From: Halorussus caseinilyticus
Lineage (GTDB): Archaea; Halobacteriota; Halobacteria; Halobacteriales; Haladaptataceae
Direction of reading: 5' to 3'
Assembly: GCF_029338395.1 (NCBI RefSeq)
Contig: NZ_CP119810.1
Location: forward strand, 1-64,000
Length of the DNA stretch: 64,000 bases
The position numbers and the translations under genes were made by a program. Within the stretch, counting starts at the first letter, position 1; each line of letters starts with the position of its first letter. Shown here piece after piece: positions 53,638-62,330 of the stretch. Under the pieces are notes generated by a model. It was not told the origin of the DNA. It saw only the letters and a list, made by a program, of their open reading frames with translations, and did not search any database.

Positions 53638-53892
53638 TCAGAGGAACCGACTGTACTCGCAGGCCGAACACTGCAACGCGTCGTTGCGCCGCACGAGGAC
53701 CCCGCGCCGACAGTGCGGGCAGGGACTGACCGCCGCGGCGTCGGCGTTCTCGCCGTTACTCCGGACCATCCGTCGGAGCCATTCGACCTGTGACTCCAGT
53801 CGGTTCACTCGGTTTTCCAGTTCCCGGACCTGCTCCGTGCGGCGGTTCGCCCGTCGTCGGTCGCCGCGCTCTCGGTCTACTCGTCGAATCAT
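53638..53892 (-). CDS. Small coiled-coil protein with C-terminal zinc ribbon
   Basis: An 84-residue protein. Residues 2-45 are highly charged and predicted to form a coiled coil (RTEQVRELENRVNRLESQVEW). The C-terminus has CPHCRRGVLVRRNDALQCSAC, a zinc ribbon with two CxxC pairs. It may bind nucleic acid or act as an adaptor. Its high Arg content is unusual for a haloarchaeal protein. ATG at 53892 gives the shortest plausible form; an upstream in-frame extension has no support. Confidence 0.65.
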   Translation of the reverse strand: MIRRVDRERGDRRRANRRTEQVRELENRVNRLESQVEWLRRMVRSNGENADAAAVSPCPHCRRGVLVRRNDALQCSACEYSRFL

Positions 53893-54070
53893 TCGAATCT
53901 CGACCCGCTCTACGCCGCGTGTCGTAGTAACGTTACCCACACCTGCAACCTCGCTTAGAGAAAGCGTTTTGCCGTAGGTCGGCGTACCACGCTCGGACCA
54001 TGAGTTCCGAAAGACGACCAGCGACCGGTGGACGCACCGAGACGCGAGGACGAACGCGGAGTGAGACGCG

Positions 54071-54577
54071 ATGAGCGTCGTCGCCCGACTCGAAGTGATT
54101 CCGACCCGCGAGGGGAGCATGACCGACGCGGTAGCCAGCGCGGTCGGTGCGCTAGAAGACTTCGAGGTGAGTTACGAGACGACGCCGACGGACACGATTA
54201 TCGAAGCAGACGACCCGACGGAGGTGTTCGCCGCGGCGGAGGCCGCACACCGGTCCGTGACCGACGAGCGAGTCATCACCTCGCTGGAGATAGACGACCA
54301 GCGCAACCGGACCCAACGCAGGCAGGAACGGGTCGCCTCTGTCGAACGCCGCCTCGGTCGCCCGGCGAAGCGCGAGCGCCAACAGATGTCCGAGCGCCAG
54401 CAGACCGCCGAACCCCGACAGTCGGCCGAGCGAAAGCAGTCGCCAGCGCAGGACACTCGACAGTCCGCGGGGGAGACCGGACGCTACGGCGGTCCGTGGA
54501 ATCCGCCGGGGCGACCGACCGAATCCGGCGGCACCGAATCGCGGTACCTTCAAGCGACCCGACCGATTACGCGCTGA
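54071..54577 (+). CDS. MTH1187-family thiamine-binding protein with basic tail
   Basis: A 168-residue protein. Residues 1-95 are a YkoF/MTH1187-like ferredoxin fold: MSVVARLEVIPTREGSMTDA, FEVSYETTPTDTIIEADDP and ERVITSLEIDDQRNRTQRR. The family binds thiamine-related ligands. After residue 95 there is an unusual 70-residue Gln/Arg/Ser-rich tail with ERQQ, SERQQ and SAERKQ repeats, unlike typical members that end near ERRLGR. It ends 3 bp before the RtcA start, so the two are likely co-transcribed. Confidence 0.85.
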   Translation: MSVVARLEVIPTREGSMTDAVASAVGALEDFEVSYETTPTDTIIEADDPTEVFAAAEAAHRSVTDERVITSLEIDDQRNRTQRRQERVASVERRLGRPAKRERQQMSERQQTAEPRQSAERKQSPAQDTRQSAGETGRYGGPWNPPGRPTESGGTESRYLQATRPITR

Positions 54578-54580
54578 CCG

Positions 54581-55659
54581 ATGACAGACGAGGAGTCGCG
54601 CGACGACGAATCGACCGGCGACGAACTGCTCGAACTCGACGGGTCGGCGGGCGGCGGCCAACTGCTCCGGACCGCGCTGGCGCTCTCGATGGTGGACGAC
54701 CGGCCCTTCCGGATGGAGAACGTCCGCGGCGACCGGCCGACCCCCGGTCTCAAACCCCAACACCTCACGGCGGTCCGGGCCGCGGCCGAGGTGTGCGACG
54801 CCAGCGTCTCGGGCGCACAACAGGGGTCCGAGACGTTAGAGTTCCGGCCGGGGTCGCCCGCGGGCGGCCGAGTCGAGGTCGAAATCGGGACCGCGGGGAG
54901 CGTGACCCTGCTGTTCGACGCGCTCTTGCCGGTCGCGCTCCGCCTCGACCGGCCGTTGGCCGTCACCGCGACCGGCGGAACCGACGTGAAGTGGTCGCCG
55001 ACGATGGCCCACTACCGACAGGTGAAACTCCCGCTCGTCCGGCAGACGGGGGTCTTCGCCGCCGTCGAGTCCGAGCGAACCGGATTCTATCCGGTCGGCG
55101 GCGGCGAGGCGACCCTGTGGCTCGCACCCTCGTCGCCGTCGGCGCTCGATTTGACCGGCCGGGGTCGCTCGACGGCGCGCGAATCTACTCGAAAGCGTCC
55201 GCCGACCTCGGCGACGCCGAGGTCGGCGAGCGACAGGCCGCGAGCGCGGGCGAGCGCCTGCGCGAGGGCGTGGACGACGCGGGCGAGGGGACACCAATCA
55301 CCGAGCGGACCGTCTCGGCGGTCGAAACCGCCTCGCCGGGGTCGGCGCTGGCCGTGGCCCTGGACTACGAGGAGACGACCGCCGGGTTCGACGCCCTCGG
55401 CGAACGCGGCAAACCCGCCGAAGCAGTCGGCGCAGAGGCGGTCGAGTCGGCGCTGGCGTTCCACGAGGGCCTCGGCGCGGTCGATGCCCACACCGCCGAC
55501 CAACTCGTCGTTTTCCTCGCGCTTGCGGGCGGTCGGGTAGCGATTCCCGAAGTCACCGACCACGTTCGGACTTGCGTAGACCTCGTGACCGAGTTCGGCT
55601 TCCCGGTCGAGATTTCGGGGGCCGACCCGCCGGTGCTGACCGCACCCGGACCGGAGTAG
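54581..55659 (+). pseudogene. rtcA: RNA 3'-terminal phosphate cyclase (RtcA), one frameshift
   Basis: About 359 residues in two frames. The first has ELDGSAGGGQLLRTALALSM, RPTPGLKPQHLTAVRAAAEV and GTDVKWSPTMAHYRQVKLPL; the second has SLDGARIYSKASADLGDAEV and AVDAHTADQLVVFLALAGGR with the nucleophilic His. The switch occurs at the GGGG run at 55161-55164; a fifth G gives LTGRGSLDGARIYSK and one continuous enzyme. RtcA makes 2',3'-cyclic phosphate ends on RNA. A single G lost from a homopolymer is a typical consensus error, so the gene may well be intact. Confidence 0.85.
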
Positions 55660-55703
55660 TCCGGGCGCCGGGATTCACGCCTCGTCGTCGCTCCGCTGGA
55701 GCG

Positions 55704-56045
55704 TCACCGAATCCGGCGGTAGTCGAACTGGCCCCAGACGTTCTCGTGGAAGTACGACCCGTGAGAGCGCGCGCTCAGGAACTCCTCGTAGGTCCGGCGG
55801 GGCACGTCGGCGTACCGGTAGACGCCGCCGCTCTGGAACTCGACTTCGAGCGTCTCGCCGTCGTCGTAGCCGATGCTCCGGATGGAACTCGACGCAACTG
55901 GGCTTCTGGTCTCGGCGACGCACTCCAGTCGGTCGTAGGGGACGTAGCCCACGATTCGGTCGCCCTGCGAGAGGACGACGCCCTCCCGACCCTCTTCGAG
56001 GTGGTCGCACTCGATGCGCTCGCCGCCGACGGTGATTGCCTTCAT
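55704..56045 (-). CDS. KTSC domain protein
   Basis: A 113-residue protein. Residues 50-113 are a KTSC domain: SSSIRSIGYDDGETLEVEFQ, SGGVYRYADVPRRTYEEFL and HGSYFHENVWGQFDYRRI. KTSC domains occur alone or fused to lysyl-tRNA synthetase and other proteins and may bind nucleic acid. Residues 1-45 form a small beta domain (MKAITVGGERIECDHLEEGR). It is convergent with rtcA. No pathway is evident. Confidence 0.85.
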   Translation of the reverse strand: MKAITVGGERIECDHLEEGREGVVLSQGDRIVGYVPYDRLECVAETRSPVASSSIRSIGYDDGETLEVEFQSGGVYRYADVPRRTYEEFLSARSHGSYFHENVWGQFDYRRIR

Positions 56046-56150
56046 GACGGGGGTACGGGAGACCGGCCACTCAAGCCATCGGCCGCGAGTCGTTTCAGAC
56101 GAGTGCAGGGTGGCGGTACACTGACGCCGCTCGCGCGCCTATCGGGTCCC

Positions 56151-56363
56151 ATGCCCGAACTCTACGGCGAGTACGAAGGCGACGCCGAAGTCCAGTTCGT
56201 CGGCTGTGTGGCGTGTGGCAAGATGCTCGACATCTTCGACACTCACCCCATGTTCCGCGAGGAAGACATCTCGGAGGTCGGTGAGGTAGTCGCTCGAACG
56301 TATCACTTCTGTAGCGACGACTGCATCCAGCAGTGGAAGCGCGAGCGAGACACCGGAGAGTGA
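56151..56363 (+). CDS. Small TRASH-like zinc-finger protein
   Basis: A 70-residue protein with CVACGKMLDIFDTHPMFRE and a second half TYHFCSDDCIQQWKRE. The CxxC and FCSxxC pairs fit a TRASH or MYM-type treble-clef zinc site, common in haloarchaeal small zinc-finger proteins. It may act in metal handling or as a protein-binding adaptor. It is divergent from the KTSC gene and convergent with the arylsulfotransferase-like gene. Confidence 0.7.
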   Translation: MPELYGEYEGDAEVQFVGCVACGKMLDIFDTHPMFREEDISEVGEVVARTYHFCSDDCIQQWKRERDTGE

Positions 56364-56390
56364 GACCGTCGGAGAGCGAAGCGTCGGTCG

Positions 56391-57827
56391 TCAGGCGATG
56401 CGCCGTTTGACGCCGCTAGAGATTCGCTCGCGGTTGTAAACGACTTCTCCGAGTAGCCACCCGACTATCACGAGTCCGGCGACGACGGCACCCACGAAGT
56501 CCCACGGACCCATCCAGACCGGACGGACCCACGGCGCTATCTTCGACCACTGGGTGGCGAACTCGCCGACGGGACCGCTGACGGGCGTGCCCGCGAAGGC
56601 GGTAGTGAGCCATTGGGAGAACGTCAGTTTGTCACCGGTGCCGGGCGTCAGTCCCGCGCTTCCCGAGAGGGAGTACTCGCCCTCGGCGTTCTGGTCGGCG
56701 ATGGTCGGCCCACCGGCCTCGTCGCCGAGGTGCATCCGTTCCACGTCGTACGGTGCCCACGGCGCGTAGAACTCCCAGACGATTTCGCCCTGCGGGTTCA
56801 CCTCCACGACTCGGTGGTTGTTCGAGTCCACGATGAGCGTGTTGCCGTTGGGCAGTCGGTCGGCGTCGCGGGGCCAGTTGAAACTCTGGCGGGACCCGAC
56901 CTGCCACGTCCGGTTCCACTCGCCGTCGCGCTTGGCGTACTCCACAACCCGGTCGCCGTGACTGTCGGCGACGAGGATGGTGGGCGTGCCGTCCTCGCTC
57001 TCGAGGTAGGTCGGGTTGTGCTGTTCGTTCATCACCGAGTAGTCGTCGTCGCTCCCGAGGCGCATGTCGATGTCCTTCGTCGAGCGGTTGACGACCATCA
57101 CTTGGTCCATGTTCCGGGGCGACATGAGATACTGGCCCTCGGCGATTTTGTCCACGTCATTGACGTGGGTCCAGTCGTCGCCGCTCCCGTCCTTGGCGGC
57201 GTACTTGCCGCCCTGCTTTTTCGTCCAGTCGGTGTGGTTGCGGAACTGCCACTGCCAGACGATTTCGTCCTTCCCCCGGTCGTAGATGAAGATGCGGTCC
57301 TCGTTGACGTTCTTCTGGGGATTGTAGTTACGCATGTTGGCGACCAGCAGTTGGTCGCCGTTGATGAGGTCCACGTCGTGGGTGTCGTGGGCGTTCTCAA
57401 ACGTCTCGGTCCAGAGCTTTTCGCCCGTCCGCGGGTTGAGTTTGTAGACCATCGTGGGGTCTTTCTGGCCCGCAACGTGCTTGGTTCCGGTGACGAGGAG
57501 GTTGCCGTCGTCGGTGGGGTCCACGTCGTAGAACCACGTGATTCCCTTCTCGCCGCCGTTGTGGACCCACTTCACCTCGCCGCGGGGACCCACCCCGACG
57601 AGGCGAGCGGGTTTCTTCCCGTTGGACTTACCCTTGAATTTGAATCCCTGTATCGAGATGACGGTGGTCCCGCCAGCGGGGTCCTCTATGGTCCCCTTCT
57701 GGAGGTTCGTCGGTTCGTAGGTGAGCGCGGAGACGGCGGAGGGGGCAAGCAACGACACGATGACCAACAACACCACGGCGCGTACCAACCACGGCCGCGA
57801 GAGTCGCGTCTTCGACTCGTTCGACAT
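56391..57827 (-). CDS. Arylsulfotransferase (ASST)-like beta-propeller membrane protein, second copy
   Basis: A 478-residue paralogue of the protein at 13197. An N-terminal hydrophobic signal or anchor (VRAVVLLVIVSLLAPSAVSA) precedes the propeller, which has HDTHDVDLINGDQLLVANM, DDWTHVNDVDKIAEGQYLMS and WPRDADRLPNGNTLIVDSNN. A C-terminal helix (DFVGAVVAGLVIVGWLLGEV) anchors it, followed by a basic end. The propeller would face outside. Enzyme activity is unproven in archaea. Blades here are more Lys/Asn-rich than in the first copy. Confidence 0.8.
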   Translation of the reverse strand: MSNESKTRLSRPWLVRAVVLLVIVSLLAPSAVSALTYEPTNLQKGTIEDPAGGTTVISIQGFKFKGKSNGKKPARLVGVGPRGEVKWVHNGGEKGITWFYDVDPTDDGNLLVTGTKHVAGQKDPTMVYKLNPRTGEKLWTETFENAHDTHDVDLINGDQLLVANMRNYNPQKNVNEDRIFIYDRGKDEIVWQWQFRNHTDWTKKQGGKYAAKDGSGDDWTHVNDVDKIAEGQYLMSPRNMDQVMVVNRSTKDIDMRLGSDDDYSVMNEQHNPTYLESEDGTPTILVADSHGDRVVEYAKRDGEWNRTWQVGSRQSFNWPRDADRLPNGNTLIVDSNNHRVVEVNPQGEIVWEFYAPWAPYDVERMHLGDEAGGPTIADQNAEGEYSLSGSAGLTPGTGDKLTFSQWLTTAFAGTPVSGPVGEFATQWSKIAPWVRPVWMGPWDFVGAVVAGLVIVGWLLGEVVYNRERISSGVKRRIA

Positions 57828-57926
57828 ACACTTCGATACATCCAGACGGAATATATGGGTTTTGTCCTCTTTCCCGCAGACGGCGTGGGTAAACTAAGTC
57901 GAGACGCCGCGCGAGCGACGTGGTAA

Positions 57927-58070
57927 CGCGACCCGCTCGAAGCGGGTCGCGTCCGGAAGCCGAACCGACCAAGAATCCGCGACAATCTCCTTAGCAATAT
58001 TTTTATTTCTAAAAGACGTATTTGCAATTGTTTCTGGCGACGGGTCCGGCGAATTGCCGGACCCGTCGCC
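57927..58070. repeat. AT-rich motif (copy B) flanked by two GC-rich hairpins
   Basis: Gap 57828-58158 (331 bp) has no gene. It contains a hairpin at 57927-57951 (11-bp arms), then TTAGCAATATTTTTATTTCT and AAAAGACGTATTTGCAATTG (57991-58030), then a 15-bp-arm hairpin at 58036-58070 with a GAATT loop. This is the clearest example of the AT-motif-plus-palindrome unit. It lies between divergent genes. Confidence 0.55.
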
Positions 58071-58158
58071 TCGGTGAGTGTCTTTCACACACCACGGAGG
58101 TGAGAAGGTTTGACACACCACCATCAGTTCCTTGCCAGCGCCGGGCGTCGTCTCGGAC

Positions 58159-58665
58159 ATGGAGTTCGACGTAGTTCAGGGCGACATTGCCGAACAGGAA
58201 GCGGACGTACTGGTCAACGCCGCGGGGACGAGTCTCCGGATGGGGAGCGGCGTCGCGGGCGCGCTCCGGCGGAAGGCGGGCGAGGAGATAAACGAGGAAG
58301 CGATGGCCGCGGGACCGGTGGACCTCGGCGAAGTGGCCGTCACCGACGCCTACGACCTGAACGCCGAGTACGTGGTCCACGCCGCGGCCATGCCCCACTA
58401 CGGCGACGGGCAGGCGACGGCCGAGAGCGTCCGGGACGCGACCCGAAACGGTCTCGAAGCGGCGGACGAGCGAGGTGCCGAGTCGCTGGTGATTCCGGCA
58501 CTCGGAACCGGCGTCGCCGGGTTCGACCTGCGGGAGGGCGCGCACATCGTCTGCGAGGAACTCGCGGCGTTCGAATCCGACTCGCTGGCGGACGTGCGCT
58601 TCGTCGCGTACTCCGACGAGGCTTACGAGACGGTCCGAGAAGTCGCCGCCGACGTGACAGAATAA
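58159..58665 (+). CDS. Macrodomain (ADP-ribose-binding) protein
   Basis: A 168-residue macrodomain. MEFDVVQGDIAEQEADVLVN and AAGTSLRMGSGVAGALRRKA supply the ADP-ribose loop (NAAGTSLRMGSGVAG), and VIPALGTGVAGFDLREGAHI is the second phosphate-binding loop. It likely removes ADP-ribose from proteins or nucleic acids, or hydrolyses O-acetyl-ADP-ribose. ATG 58159 is chosen over in-frame codons upstream because homology starts at MEFDV. The gene stands alone. Confidence 0.9.
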   Translation: MEFDVVQGDIAEQEADVLVNAAGTSLRMGSGVAGALRRKAGEEINEEAMAAGPVDLGEVAVTDAYDLNAEYVVHAAAMPHYGDGQATAESVRDATRNGLEAADERGAESLVIPALGTGVAGFDLREGAHIVCEELAAFESDSLADVRFVAYSDEAYETVREVAADVTE

Positions 58666-59042
58666 TAACTATCGTAGTTTCGGAACCGAATGGCACCTAT
58701 TTTTAAGGTTGGAACGTAATATCAGGCCAAAGAGAAAAACGGCATGAGTTGGATTAACTTGGCGCTCGGTGTGGAACCAAACGGCGGCGGCGCTTGGGCT
58801 ACCCGAAGCGACCACTGGCGTCGGAGACACCCGTCCGAGAGGACCGAGCGACCGAGTCCATCGCCAGCGTGCTGTCGCGGGATTTCGGACAGCATCGTGG
58901 GGAAACATATTTCTGCTCCAATCGACGAGCAAGCAGACGAACCGAAGACGGTCCCGTCTCGAACCGCCGACTGGCCCGCCGAACCGGGGACGCCCGACGC
59001 GCGCGGACGGCGCAGGCGTCCGAAACAGAACCGAACACGAGC
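58666..59042. other. Intergenic region upstream of the histidine kinase
   Basis: 377 bp. A CCTATTTTTAAGG TATA-like block lies at about 58691-58703. An ATG at 58744 opens a 100-codon frame whose first 20 residues look reasonable (MSWINLALGVEPNGGG) but whose remainder is Arg/Pro-rich, without conservation, and overlaps the kinase start. The kinase frame is also open from 58794 without an ATG. I do not call a gene here. Confidence 0.4.
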
Positions 59043-60575
59043 ATGAGCGAACAGTTACGCGAAGAGAAACGGAAGATAGAAGAGCTACACGAGGTCGCCT
59101 CCGAGATGGAGGCCTGCCACAGCAAGGAGGAGGTCTACCAACTCGGCGTGGACGCCGCAGAAGGCATTCTGGAGTTCGACATCTGTGGCATCGACGTGGA
59201 GGAGAACGGCTACCTCGTCCCGAAAGCGACCTCGACCGAGATGCCCAACGGCGGATACGACGCCCTCGAAGCCGACAAGGGACTCGCCGGGCGGACGTTC
59301 CAGAACGGCGAGTCGTTTCTGATTCCGGACGTGCGCACGATGGACGAGGCCGAACCCGTCCAAGAGCAGTACCGGTCCATCCTCAGCGTCCCGCTGAGCG
59401 ACTACGGGGTGTTTCAGGCCGGGTCTCGGGAAGCCCACGCTTTCGACGAGGACGACCTCGAACTCGCGGAACTGTTGATGTCTCACGTCACGGAGGTCAT
59501 CTCCCGAATCGACTCCCAGTCCGCGCTCCGCGAGAGCGAGGAGAAGTACCGGACGCTCGTGGAGGGGAGCCACGACGCTATCTTCATCCACAGCGAGGAG
59601 GGGTTTCAGTTCGTCAACGACCGGGTCGCGGAACTGACGGGGTACAGCCGCGAGGAACTCCTCGAGATGTCGGCGGAGGACCTCGCACACGAGGCGGACC
59701 GCGAGCGGGTCAAACAGATTATCGAGAGCGACGAACTCGAAGACGACGATACGCCCCACTACGAGTTGCGGGTCCGGACGAAAGACGGTGACATCCGCTA
59801 CGTCGAACTCAGCGTCCAGATTATCTCGTACAACGGCGAACTCGGCCACCTCGGGTCGGCCCGCGACGTGACCGAGCGCAGACAGCGCAAACAGAAGGTC
59901 GAACGCCAGAACGAGCGTCTCAAGGAGTTCGCCAGCGTCGTCAGCCACGACCTGCGCAACCCGCTCAACGTCGCGCAGGGCCACCTCGAACTCGCCAGCG
60001 AGACCGGAGAAGACCGTCACTTCGAGAAAACCGGGTCGGCACTCGGGCGGATGGAGTCGCTCATCGAGGACCTGCTCAAACTCGCGCGACAGGGCCAAGA
60101 CGTGAGCGAGACCGAGCAGGTAGGTCTCGAAACCATCGTCAGGCAGGCGTGGTCCACCGTCTCGACGGGCGGGGCGACCCTCGACGTGGTGGACGAACTC
60201 CACGAAATCGAGGCCGACGACGGCCGCTTGCAGGAACTGTTCGAGAACCTGTTTCGCAACGCGGTCGAACACGGCGGCGACGACGTGACTGTCCGCGTCG
60301 GACCCCTCAACGGCGGCGTCACCGCGTACGAGGACGGCGACGACACACCGGCGGCGAAACACGGCGGCAAAGACGGCTTCTACGTCGAAGACGACGGGCC
60401 GGGAATCCCGGAAGACGAACGCGAGAAGGTCTTCGAACACGGCCACACCACCGCCGACGACGGGTCGGGTCTCGGTCTCTCTATCGTGAGTAGCATCGTG
60501 GACGCTCACGGCTGGACCGTCTGCGTCTGCGAGGGGACCGACGGCGGCGCGCGCTTCGAGATTTCGACGGCGTAG
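59043..60575 (+). CDS. GAF-PAS sensor histidine kinase
   Basis: A 510-residue soluble kinase. Residues about 10-155 are a GAF domain, 165-290 a PAS domain (YRTLVEGSHDAIFIHSEEGF with VTERRQ), about 295-360 HisKA with the phospho-acceptor in FASVVSHDLRNPLNVAQGHL, and the rest HATPase with N box ELFENLFRNAVEHGG, G1 DDGPGIPEDERE and G2 GSGLGLSIVSSIVDAHGW. There are no membrane helices, so it senses a cytoplasmic or diffusible signal. No response regulator is adjacent, as is common in haloarchaea. Confidence 0.95.
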   Translation: MSEQLREEKRKIEELHEVASEMEACHSKEEVYQLGVDAAEGILEFDICGIDVEENGYLVPKATSTEMPNGGYDALEADKGLAGRTFQNGESFLIPDVRTMDEAEPVQEQYRSILSVPLSDYGVFQAGSREAHAFDEDDLELAELLMSHVTEVISRIDSQSALRESEEKYRTLVEGSHDAIFIHSEEGFQFVNDRVAELTGYSREELLEMSAEDLAHEADRERVKQIIESDELEDDDTPHYELRVRTKDGDIRYVELSVQIISYNGELGHLGSARDVTERRQRKQKVERQNERLKEFASVVSHDLRNPLNVAQGHLELASETGEDRHFEKTGSALGRMESLIEDLLKLARQGQDVSETEQVGLETIVRQAWSTVSTGGATLDVVDELHEIEADDGRLQELFENLFRNAVEHGGDDVTVRVGPLNGGVTAYEDGDDTPAAKHGGKDGFYVEDDGPGIPEDEREKVFEHGHTTADDGSGLGLSIVSSIVDAHGWTVCVCEGTDGGARFEISTA

Positions 60576-61601
60576 CTACCGGAACCCGCGCACGTCGCCG
60601 ACGGCGAGCGGACTCGTGGGGAGGTCGGCGGGCGGGTCGGGGTCGTTGTACGCCGAGGGAGCAACGTCGTTCGGCGCGTCCGGGTAGAACAGCGACGCCA
60701 GCAGGTGGAGGTGCCTGCGTCCCGCGTCGAGTTCGAACTGGCCGCCGCCGTACATTCGAATTCCCCGTTCCTCGCAGAGCGCGACGGTCTCGAACACGGA
60801 CTCGACCGACCCGAACCGCGAGGGCTTGATGTTCAGCCAGTTCGGGTCGAAAGGCAGGTCGCGGACGCTCTCGACGCCGGTTATCGGGTAGTCCCACGAG
60901 ACGCGACTTCGGGCCGCGTCGAGCGCCGGTTCGGTCTCGTCGGTCCACGCCGGGTCCTCCAGAATCGCGTCGGGGAACGCCTCGACGACGCGGCGGTAGA
61001 GGTCGGGGTCGGCGCTCCCCGCGACATCGGCGTCCTCGTAGTGGGCTTTGAAGTCCACCACGCGCACGCCAGCGTCCGAGAGGTCCGCCACGAGGTCGGT
61101 GGTCCAGTCGTCGTCGGCGTCGAGTTTGAACTCCAACTCCGGATTTCGCTCGCGCCACCGCCGAATCGGGTCCGCGCTCGGTGGGTCGCCGAGGACGGGA
61201 CTAGCGACGAACCGGACGGGACTGTACTCGCGGTCCAGTACCGCGCCGAGGTGGGTGTCGGCCTGCCGGAGCGCGAGGTCCAGCGCGGCGCTCTCGAACG
61301 CCCAGCGCCGATAGTGGCGGAAGTGGTCGTCTACCTCGCCCGCGTCGGGAAAGAGATTGCGGTCGGCCAGCGCCGCCGAAAACGACTCGACGGTGTACTC
61401 GCCCGCGAGGTCGAACCGGTCCGGAATCGGATGCAGGTCCGCTTCGTAAGTCACGTCCTCGCCCTTTCCGAGTTCGCCCTCGCCCGACAGGGAGACCACG
61501 GTCGTCGCGCGGGTGAACTTGGAAGTCTCGCGCTCTCGGCGCTCGTAGGCGACGGACTCGACGGTCAGCGGGAGGTCCGCGACCTGTTGGTAGAGGCTCA
61601 T
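60576..61601 (-). CDS. Enolase-superfamily protein (mandelate racemase/muconate lactonizing-like)
   Basis: A 341-residue protein with the N-terminal capping domain (LPLTVESVAYERRERETSKF) and a barrel domain: VVDFKAHYED, AILEDPAWTDETEP, YPITGVESVRDLPFDPNWLN and IKPSRFGSVESVFETVALCE with MYGGGQFELDAGRRHLHLLA. The metal-binding acids are present in part, but the usual KxK acid/base pair is not obvious, so it may be a non-standard dehydratase, racemase or MenC-like enzyme. Its stop abuts the convergent histidine kinase stop. The substrate is unknown. Confidence 0.75.
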   Translation of the reverse strand: MSLYQQVADLPLTVESVAYERRERETSKFTRATTVVSLSGEGELGKGEDVTYEADLHPIPDRFDLAGEYTVESFSAALADRNLFPDAGEVDDHFRHYRRWAFESAALDLALRQADTHLGAVLDREYSPVRFVASPVLGDPPSADPIRRWRERNPELEFKLDADDDWTTDLVADLSDAGVRVVDFKAHYEDADVAGSADPDLYRRVVEAFPDAILEDPAWTDETEPALDAARSRVSWDYPITGVESVRDLPFDPNWLNIKPSRFGSVESVFETVALCEERGIRMYGGGQFELDAGRRHLHLLASLFYPDAPNDVAPSAYNDPDPPADLPTSPLAVGDVRGFR

Positions 61602-61707
61602 GCCGAATCGTTGGACCGCCGGGGGGAAAGTCGTTGCCCGGCGAGCGAGGGCGCGGCGCACTCGTGCGCCGCGCCCGTCCGCGCGGAACGACTGTAGGGG
61701 GGTCCGC

Positions 61708-62154
61708 CTACTCCGTCACGACCGTCACCGGTCCGGCGAAGTTGAGGATGATGGACTGGGTGAGGTCGCCGAACAGCGCCTTTCCGGTCGGCGAGCGTTT
61801 CTCGCCAGCGATGAAGAGGTGGTCGCAGTCGCGGCCCGCGGCCGCTTCGAGGATTTCGGTCTGTTCGTCGCCGAGTTCGCCGACCGCCTCCCACGACACG
61901 TCGATGCCCTCCAGCACCTCCCGGCCGATGTCCGCCGCGAACTCCTCGGCACCGTCACGGGCTTTCTGGGCCGAGTAGCCGACCGCACTGTTGGGAATCT
62001 CCTCCATCGTCTGTCGCATCTCCTCGTACTCGTCGTTGGTCGTGACGTGGAGCAACACGAGTTCGGCGTCTACCGCGGCGGCGAGTTCGCCCGCCTCGCG
62101 GACGAGGGCTTTGGTAGACTCCTCGGCGTCCACGACTGCGAGTGCGCGTTCCAT
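61708..62154 (-). CDS. Universal stress protein (UspA family)
   Basis: A 148-residue UspA protein. The first strand is MERALAVVDAEESTKALVRE, the middle VDAELVLLHVTT, and the ATP-binding end DCDHLFIAGEKRSPTGKAL with FGDLTQSIILNFAGPVTVVT. The G-x-S-like loop (GEKRSPTGKALFGD) differs from the canonical G-2x-G-9x-G(S/T), so ATP binding is uncertain. Haloarchaea carry many copies. It stands alone, divergent from the CHAT-domain gene. Confidence 0.9.
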   Translation of the reverse strand: MERALAVVDAEESTKALVREAGELAAAVDAELVLLHVTTNDEYEEMRQTMEEIPNSAVGYSAQKARDGAEEFAADIGREVLEGIDVSWEAVGELGDEQTEILEAAAGRDCDHLFIAGEKRSPTGKALFGDLTQSIILNFAGPVTVVTE

Positions 62155-62330
62155 ATAAGGGGCATGAAGGGATGGGTAAATAAATAAATCGGTAAGATGG
62201 TAATAATTAGCACGGGCGGGAAGAGCGCGTGGACTCCGAAATCCGAGATAGCGACGAAACGTGACGCGTGCCCGAGGATTTTTACCGGATGGCTGAGACT
62301 TTCGGGTGGAGTTAGCGAGACCGTAGAGTC

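Noticed and set aside
58744..59046. 100-codon frame upstream of the histidine kinase
   Set aside because: Only the first 20 residues look plausible; the rest is Arg/Pro-rich and it overlaps the kinase start.
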